From a bacterium (GTDB lineage: Bacteria; Desulfobacterota; GWC2-55-46), in contig SCQA01000005.1 in NCBI GenBank assembly GCA_004298725.1, positions 1 through 11,242 of the forward strand: a stretch of 11,242 bases of DNA. Reading direction: 5' to 3'. Shown here one piece after another: positions 7,514 to 11,242 of the stretch. The notes beneath the pieces are model-generated. The model was given only the letters and a program-made list of their open reading frames with translations. It made no database searches and was not told the origin of the DNA. Each line of letters opens with the position of its first letter. The first letter of the stretch is position 1. The translations under genes were made by a program, and so were the position numbers.

Positions 7514-7531
7514 TTTCATTTTCAATTGCAA
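7503..7531 (-). promoter_or_regulatory. Candidate feoB promoter giving a near-leaderless mRNA
   Basis: On the minus strand TTGCAA (7526-7531) and TATCAT (7503-7508) are exactly 17 nt apart and match 4 of 6 and 5 of 6 sigma70 bases. Initiation about 7 nt after the -10 would fall at or just before the A of the feoB ATG. The AT-rich context makes this a moderate prediction. Confidence 0.45.
7505..7523 (-). promoter_or_regulatory. Fur-box-like operator of feoB
   Basis: The minus-strand sequence GAAAATGAAAGTTATTATC matches 15 of 19 bases of the classical Fur box GATAATGATAATCATTATC. It lies between the predicted -35 and -10 elements and overlaps half of the neighbouring palindrome. Fe(II)-Fur bound here would block transcription of feoB. 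Confidence 0.6.
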
Positions 7532-7685
7532 GGTAAATCTTCTGTTGCCGCGTCCGGTGAAATTAAAATTCAGCCGGAAAAGGCGGTACCAGTTTAAAAA
7601 ATAAGAAATATGGCGATTAAAAACGAAGGCAGGTATTTAAAAGATGTTAAGGATTTTCATATGAAGACGACTTTAGTATCTTCGC

Positions 7686-8117
7686 TTAGGCGCAACCAGA
7701 GCAATAACCGTACAGCTCAAGCTTGTGGTTAATGACGGTAAAGCCGAGTTTTTTTGCTGTTTCAGACTGGAGTTCTTCTATCTTCTGGTTCTGGAATTCA
7801 GCTATTTTAGAGCATTTTACGCAGATTATATGGTCGTGATGCCCGTACTCCGGTAGGTTTTCGTAACGCGTTTGACCGTCGCCGAACTGCCTTGAAATGG
7901 CAAGCCCGCCTTCGGTAAGGAGCTTCATCGTCCTGTAAACCGTGGCATAACCGATGTTAGGCGTTTTTCTTTTTACTTTTTTAAGGAGCTCTTCAAGGCT
8001 GATGTGGGTGTTGGATTTAAAAAAAGTGTCTGCGATATAGTCGCGCTGTGCAGTTGACTTAAGTCCTTTTGATTCAATGTAGGATTTAAGCGTTTCCATC
8101 TTTTTGGACGTATTCAT
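7686..8117 (-). CDS. fur: Fur-family metal-responsive regulator, probably Fur
   Basis: Fur proteins bind Fe(II) and repress iron-uptake genes as dimers. From the ATG at 8117 the product has 143 residues, a typical length. The winged helix (about 1-85) contains the recognition helix ATVYRTMKLL (58-67). The C-terminal domain has GHHDH (92-96), a zinc pair C99/C102 and a second pair C139/C142 in YCSGC near the very end. The segment RYENL has Glu86 where the peroxide sensor PerR has Asp, which favours Fur (or Zur) over PerR, as does the neighbouring feoB. The frame stays open upstream through the tRNA gene, so the start had to be chosen: 8117 lies just beyond the tRNA end, and the next Met is at 8099. 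No clear Shine-Dalgarno precedes either. Confidence 0.9.
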   Translation of the reverse strand: MNTSKKMETLKSYIESKGLKSTAQRDYIADTFFKSNTHISLEELLKKVKRKTPNIGYATVYRTMKLLTEGGLAISRQFGDGQTRYENLPEYGHHDHIICVKCSKIAEFQNQKIEELQSETAKKLGFTVINHKLELYGYCSGCA

Positions 8118-8141
8118 CAGTAACCGGCGCACACTGTATTT

Positions 8142-8217
8142 TGGAGCGGGAGACGGGGCTCGAACCCGCGACCTCAACCTTGGCAAGGTTGCGCTCTACC
8201 AACTGAGCTACTCCCGC
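8142..8217 (-). tRNA. tRNA-Gly (anticodon GCC)
   Basis: The minus strand folds into a complete cloverleaf. The acceptor arms are GCGGGAG and CTCCCGC, the D arm contains AGCTCAGTTGGTAGAGC, the anticodon stem is CAACC/GGTTG around TTGCCAA, and the T arm is GCGGG-TTCGAGC-CCCGT. The anticodon GCC is at 8182-8184. The discriminator is T and the CCA end is encoded (8142-8144). The sequence closely resembles E. coli tRNA-Gly(GCC). The 3' end lies only 24 nt before the fur ATG, in the same direction. Confidence 0.97.
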
Positions 8218-8239
8218 GATGTATTACCGCGCGTTGCAA

Positions 8240-8267
8240 ATATTATCATAACCAAATTTACTGTCAA
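8240..8267 (-). promoter_or_regulatory. Promoter of the tRNA-Gly/fur unit
   Basis: On the minus strand a perfect TTGACA -35 (8262-8267) is followed by a 16-nt spacer and TAATAT (8240-8245). Initiation near 8233 would leave a leader of about 15 nt before the tRNA 5' end at 8217. No other promoter is visible between the tRNA and fur. Confidence 0.65.
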
Positions 8268-8306
8268 GAAAGAAATCGTCAAACCCACTTCATTTAAAGA
8301 GATGCG

Positions 8307-8336
8307 TTGACGCGCCACTCGGTATTTTGTTAGAAT
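8307..8336 (+). promoter_or_regulatory. Candidate sigma70 promoter of the moxR operon
   Basis: TTGACG (8307-8312) and TAGAAT (8331-8336) each match 5 of 6 consensus bases and are 18 nt apart. Initiation near 8343 gives a leader of about 140 nt before the moxR ATG. The -35 element lies 39 nt from the -35 of the divergent tRNA-Gly promoter, so the two units share one short control region. The leader holds a small CGTTA-TTT-TAACG inverted repeat at 8424-8436 but no riboswitch I recognise. Confidence 0.5.
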
Positions 8337-8482
8337 TTCATATTGAGTCATGCCTTTTGTGCTTGGCCATGTATGTTATAAATATTGTGCCGCATGTCGC
8401 AGAGAGCCGTGGCGCGATAGTTGCGTTATTTTAACGGCACAATTGAAGCAGACAAAAATATACGGTAAAGGCGAAGTAAAAC

Positions 8483-9427
8483 ATGAATAACCAAATTGCT
8501 TACGAAAAGATTCGCTCCCTCACACAAACCCTTGGCACGGTCATTCGCGGCAAAAGTAAGATAATCGAGCTTGCCGTGGCCGTTCTGCTCTCGAAAGGGC
8601 ACCTGCTTATTGAAGACGTTCCGGGCGTCGGCAAGACTACGCTCGCGCACGGCCTTGCAAGGTCGATAAGCTGTACTTTCCAGAGGATTCAGTTCACAAG
8701 CGACCTCTTGCCGAGCGACTGCATAGGCGTTACCGTGTATAACGATAGAGAACATGCCTTTGAATTCAGGCGCGGGCCGCTTTTCGCCAACGTCGTGCTT
8801 GCGGATGAAATCAACAGAGCCACTCCGAGGACGCAAAGCGCGCTCCTTGAGGCCATGAACGACAGGCAGGTCTCGGTTGACGGAGTTACCCACCCGCTTC
8901 CCGAGCCGTTTATGCTTCTTGCCACGCAAAATCCGGCGGAGTTTTCCGGCACCTTCCCCCTTCCCGAATCACAGCTTGACAGATTCACCATGTGCATGCG
9001 AATAGGCTACCCGGACCTGGCTGATGAAAGGCTTATACTTACGTCCATTGAAAGCGCATCTGTCATAAAAACGCTCTCACCCGTGCTGACCACGACGGAC
9101 GTTACTGAAATGCAACGGCTGGCGCTTGACGTGCGCGTTGATGAAGACATTGTAAACTATATTCTGGCCATAACCGAGGCAACAAGAAACCACAGGGGCG
9201 TTAAGCTCGGCATAAGCCCGCGCGGGGCCATGACGCTTTACAAAACTTTGCAGGCGATAAGCCTTGTTAAGGGCAGAGACTACGCCATACCCGACGACGT
9301 TAAACTACTTGCAACGCCTGTTTTTGCCCACAGAATAATACCTGCCGGAGCAATTGAAGAAGAATCGTCCGAGGAATCTTCGGCCATTATTGAAGAAATA
9401 CTTTCAACAATAAAAGTGCCGATTTAA
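8483..9427 (+). CDS. MoxR-family AAA+ ATPase
   Basis: MoxR ATPases are cytoplasmic chaperone-like machines that usually act with proteins encoded beside them, often DUF58 or von Willebrand A domain proteins. The 314-residue product has a Walker A motif VPGVGKTT (46-53), Walker B VVLADE (104-109), the sensor-1 segment ATQNP (147-151) and a LDRF arginine-finger motif around R167. A helical lid domain fills the C-terminal third. Length and motifs are normal for the MoxR subfamily. The ATG at 8483 has only a weak upstream AAAGGCGA. It is the first gene of a plus-strand cluster with the DUF58 and TgpA-like genes. The substrate cannot be told from sequence. Confidence 0.95.
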   Translation: MNNQIAYEKIRSLTQTLGTVIRGKSKIIELAVAVLLSKGHLLIEDVPGVGKTTLAHGLARSISCTFQRIQFTSDLLPSDCIGVTVYNDREHAFEFRRGPLFANVVLADEINRATPRTQSALLEAMNDRQVSVDGVTHPLPEPFMLLATQNPAEFSGTFPLPESQLDRFTMCMRIGYPDLADERLILTSIESASVIKTLSPVLTTTDVTEMQRLALDVRVDEDIVNYILAITEATRNHRGVKLGISPRGAMTLYKTLQAISLVKGRDYAIPDDVKLLATPVFAHRIIPAGAIEEESSEESSAIIEEILSTIKVPI

Positions 9428-9478
9428 CGCACTGTCAATTTGCATAAAAACTCAAAACAATTAAGAGCAAAACAAAAG

Positions 9479-10552
9479 ATGAACCTCCGGCTTGCCGCTC
9501 ACGCGCCGTTTCCGTGGCTCAACATAATTACCGGCATTATCTTTGGCCGCAAAAAATCTTTAACCAGTCCGGCAAAAAGCCCGCGCCGCCGCACTTTCAA
9601 ATTTCCGCGTTCGCTCTCCATAACCAAAGAAGGCAAGTGGTATATAGCCGTGCTTATCGCCATAGGCGTTGGCGCGATAAACACTGGTAATAACCTCCTT
9701 TACCTTGTGGTCGCAGTCATGCTTTCGTTTATCGTCATATCAGGCATTATGTCGGAAGCAACGCTTAAGGGCATAACCGCGTCCAGAAAACTTCCAAGCC
9801 GCGCTTTCAAGGGCGCTCCGGCGCATGTACAGCTAAAGGTAAAAAATTACAAAAAAATATTGCCGTCTTTTTCCTTTAAAATAGCTGAAATTCCAAAAAC
9901 CGGCCTTAAATCTGCGGACGCATACTTTTTAAAAGTGGCTGAGCATGGCGAAGCCGTCAAAAACGTTCATTATACTTTTGAGAACCGGGGGCAATATGTT
10001 CTTGAAGGCGTAAAAATAATCACTCGCTTTCCTTTCGGGCTTTTTCTTAAAAGTAAGGAAGTAACCGCCTCTGACGAAGTTATAATATACCCATCAATAA
10101 ACAGCCCTTTAAAACGCGTCCTGATAACGGCCGGAGAGCCGCAAGGACGGGGCCAAACGCGAAAAAAAGGCAAGGGCGTTGAGCTTTACAACCTGCGCGC
10201 CTATACCGCCGGCGACGACGCCCGCCATATATACTGGAAGTCCGCCGCGAGAACTCAAAAGCTCCTTTTAAAAGAGTTTGAAATAGAGAACGAAAAAAAA
10301 GTTGTGGTGGTCTTTGACAACTACGCTACCGCTGACGCCACTGCTTTTGAGCAGACGGTTGACGAAGCCGCGTCAGCGGTAAATCACTTTATAAGCCTCG
10401 GTTTTTCAGTGGGCCTTAAAACGCTTAGCGCCGAGCTACGGCCCAAAACCGGAAGGCCTCAGCTTTACGCGGCGCTGAAAACGCTTGCCCTTATATCGCC
10501 CGTTGCCTCCAAAGGGGCCGGCAAATGCAACGTCCGGGTGCAGAGCGCATGA
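9479..10552 (+). CDS. DUF58 domain membrane-anchored protein
   Basis: DUF58 proteins are partners of MoxR ATPases; their biochemical role is poorly defined. From the ATG at 9479 the product has 357 residues. A basic N-terminal segment is followed by two hydrophobic helices (about 54-70 and 73-91), then a soluble domain. The DUF58 signature is clear at about 235-270: ELYNLRAYTAGDDARHIYWK followed by SAARTQKLLLKEFEIE. The strand VVVVFDN (275-281) starts a von Willebrand A-like fold, but the metal-site pattern DxSxS is not kept (it reads DNYAT). An in-frame TTG at 9440 would add 13 residues (MHKNSKQLRAKQK) and shorten the gap after moxR from 51 to 12 nt, so the start is uncertain. Its stop overlaps the next start as ATGA. 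Confidence 0.92.
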   Translation: MNLRLAAHAPFPWLNIITGIIFGRKKSLTSPAKSPRRRTFKFPRSLSITKEGKWYIAVLIAIGVGAINTGNNLLYLVVAVMLSFIVISGIMSEATLKGITASRKLPSRAFKGAPAHVQLKVKNYKKILPSFSFKIAEIPKTGLKSADAYFLKVAEHGEAVKNVHYTFENRGQYVLEGVKIITRFPFGLFLKSKEVTASDEVIIYPSINSPLKRVLITAGEPQGRGQTRKKGKGVELYNLRAYTAGDDARHIYWKSAARTQKLLLKEFEIENEKKVVVVFDNYATADATAFEQTVDEAASAVNHFISLGFSVGLKTLSAELRPKTGRPQLYAALKTLALISPVASKGAGKCNVRVQSA

Positions 10553-11242
10553 AATTTTCAACTTACATGACGAGCGCGGTTTACTTTCTGTCGGCGCTTG
10601 CCGTAGGCGCGCTTTCGCTTACCGAAAGCGCTGACGCGTTCCTTATCGGCGCGGTGCTGACGGCTATGCTTTTAAGCCTAATACTCAACATCAAAAAGAA
10701 ACGCCTTTTACCACCCTTGTTCTGGAACGCGTTTGCCGTGCTTATCTTCGCGCTCTACGCGGCGGATTATTTCTTCGTGTCGAAAAGCCTTATAGCGGCG
10801 TCCACAAGGTTTCTGACGATACTGCTTGCGTTAAAACTCTTCGACCTCAATACGAACAGAGACTACGTTACGGCGTTCGGCATAGTATTTTTTGAAATAC
10901 TCGCCTCGACTGCTTCTACGACAAGCCCGTTTTTTTTCGTGATAATTTCGCTGTTTATACTTTCGTCTATTTTCGCCATGATTCTTTTCAACGTAAAACG
11001 CGACTGGACGGAAAAGGCCTTTGCGGCATCAAACGAACCCCCGCCGGACGTTTTCAACGGAAGATTTTTCATATGGCTTGCCACGGTTTCAATTGTTACG
11101 CTTGCCTTCGGCTTTATATTCTTCTTTATTCTTCCAAGGGTCGGCGTCGGTCTTTTCGACAAAAAAACGCTTGACACGATAAAGGTGGCGGGCTTTTCCG
11201 AAAACGTCGACCTCGGCTCCATAGGACCGGTGAAAAAAGACC
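10549..11242 (+). CDS. TgpA-like membrane transglutaminase, N-terminal part (cut by window end)
   Basis: The ATG at 10549 overlaps the stop of the DUF58 gene (ATGA), a sign of translational coupling. The frame stays open for 231 codons to the window edge. It encodes about six hydrophobic segments (roughly 8-24, 31-47, 59-76, 84-98, 107-147 and 173-195). These are followed by ILPRVGVGLF (194-203) and GFSENVDLGSIG (215-226), typical of the region after the DUF3488 membrane part of TgpA-type proteins. In the family a periplasmic transglutaminase-like domain with a Cys-His-Asp triad comes next, but it lies beyond the window. The order moxR-DUF58-tgpA is a common conserved cluster. Family assignment is by the membrane layout, the post-membrane motif and context. 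Confidence 0.85.
   Translation, partial: MKFSTYMTSAVYFLSALAVGALSLTESADAFLIGAVLTAMLLSLILNIKKKRLLPPLFWNAFAVLIFALYAADYFFVSKSLIAASTRFLTILLALKLFDLNTNRDYVTAFGIVFFEILASTASTTSPFFFVIISLFILSSIFAMILFNVKRDWTEKAFAASNEPPPDVFNGRFFIWLATVSIVTLAFGFIFFFILPRVGVGLFDKKTLDTIKVAGFSENVDLGSIGPVKKD

Noticed and set aside
7541..7685. Possible fur terminator or small gene between fur and feoB
   Set aside because: Only short stems (GAAGA/TCTTC and TCCGG/CCGGA) without T-runs are present, and no frame with a credible start was found.
8118..8186. N-terminal extension of the Fur frame (MPRLRSRVRAPSPAPK...)
   Set aside because: These codons are a translation of the tRNA-Gly gene and its short spacer. Fur family proteins start near the Met at 8117.
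8104..8310. Plus-strand frame reading GARTRDLNLGK...
   Set aside because: It is the complement of the tRNA-Gly gene, a well-known type of false gene call, and has no family resemblance.
8426..8997. Open frames antisense to moxR (167 and 102 codons)
   Set aside because: The plus-strand MoxR protein is complete with all motifs, so these are shadows.
10863..11222. 119-codon minus-strand frame at the right end
   Set aside because: It is antisense to the TgpA-like gene, whose membrane segments and PRVGVGLF motif are clear.

Overview
The window reads as ordinary, densely coded bacterial chromosome with moderate GC and AT-rich gaps. The gene set is typical of a Gram-negative, probably anaerobic or iron-rich lifestyle. 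The dnaE-accA pairing, a FeoB with a GNPNVGKS P-loop, and a DtxR regulator carrying a FeoA-like tail are all things I associate with deltaproteobacterial or Nitrospirota-like lineages. That placement is inference from protein style only. No mobile element, CRISPR array, phage gene or sign of recent transfer was seen.

Layout. Everything from about 8217 down to position 1 lies on the minus strand. Reading in the direction of transcription, there is a tRNA-Gly(GCC) gene with its own sigma70-like promoter, followed 24 nt later by a Fur-family regulator. A 189-nt gap carries a Fur-box-like operator that overlaps the likely feoB promoter. Then come feoB (ferrous iron transporter), a DtxR-family regulator with a C-terminal FeoA-like domain, dnaE (replicative DNA polymerase III alpha subunit) and accA (acetyl-CoA carboxylase alpha subunit). 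After a 214-nt gap the first 16 codons of a further minus-strand gene run off the left edge.

From 8307 to the right edge everything is on the plus strand and divergent from the tRNA-fur unit. A sigma70-like promoter precedes a moxR-type AAA+ ATPase, a DUF58 protein and the first 231 codons of a TgpA-like membrane transglutaminase, which is cut by the window end. This is the well-known but functionally vague MoxR/DUF58/transglutaminase cluster.

How they work together. Fur and the DtxR-FeoA protein flank the feoB control region and gene, so one ferrous iron transporter appears to sit under two metal-sensing regulators. dnaE and accA form a tight pair in which the accA ribosome binding site overlaps the dnaE stop codon, linking a replication gene to a membrane-lipid gene. 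I found no convincing undescribed system. The most rewarding points are the feoB operator with a possibly leaderless start, the tRNA-Gly/fur transcription unit, the Cys/His-rich DtxR variant, and the complete metal-binding set in the DnaE PHP domain.
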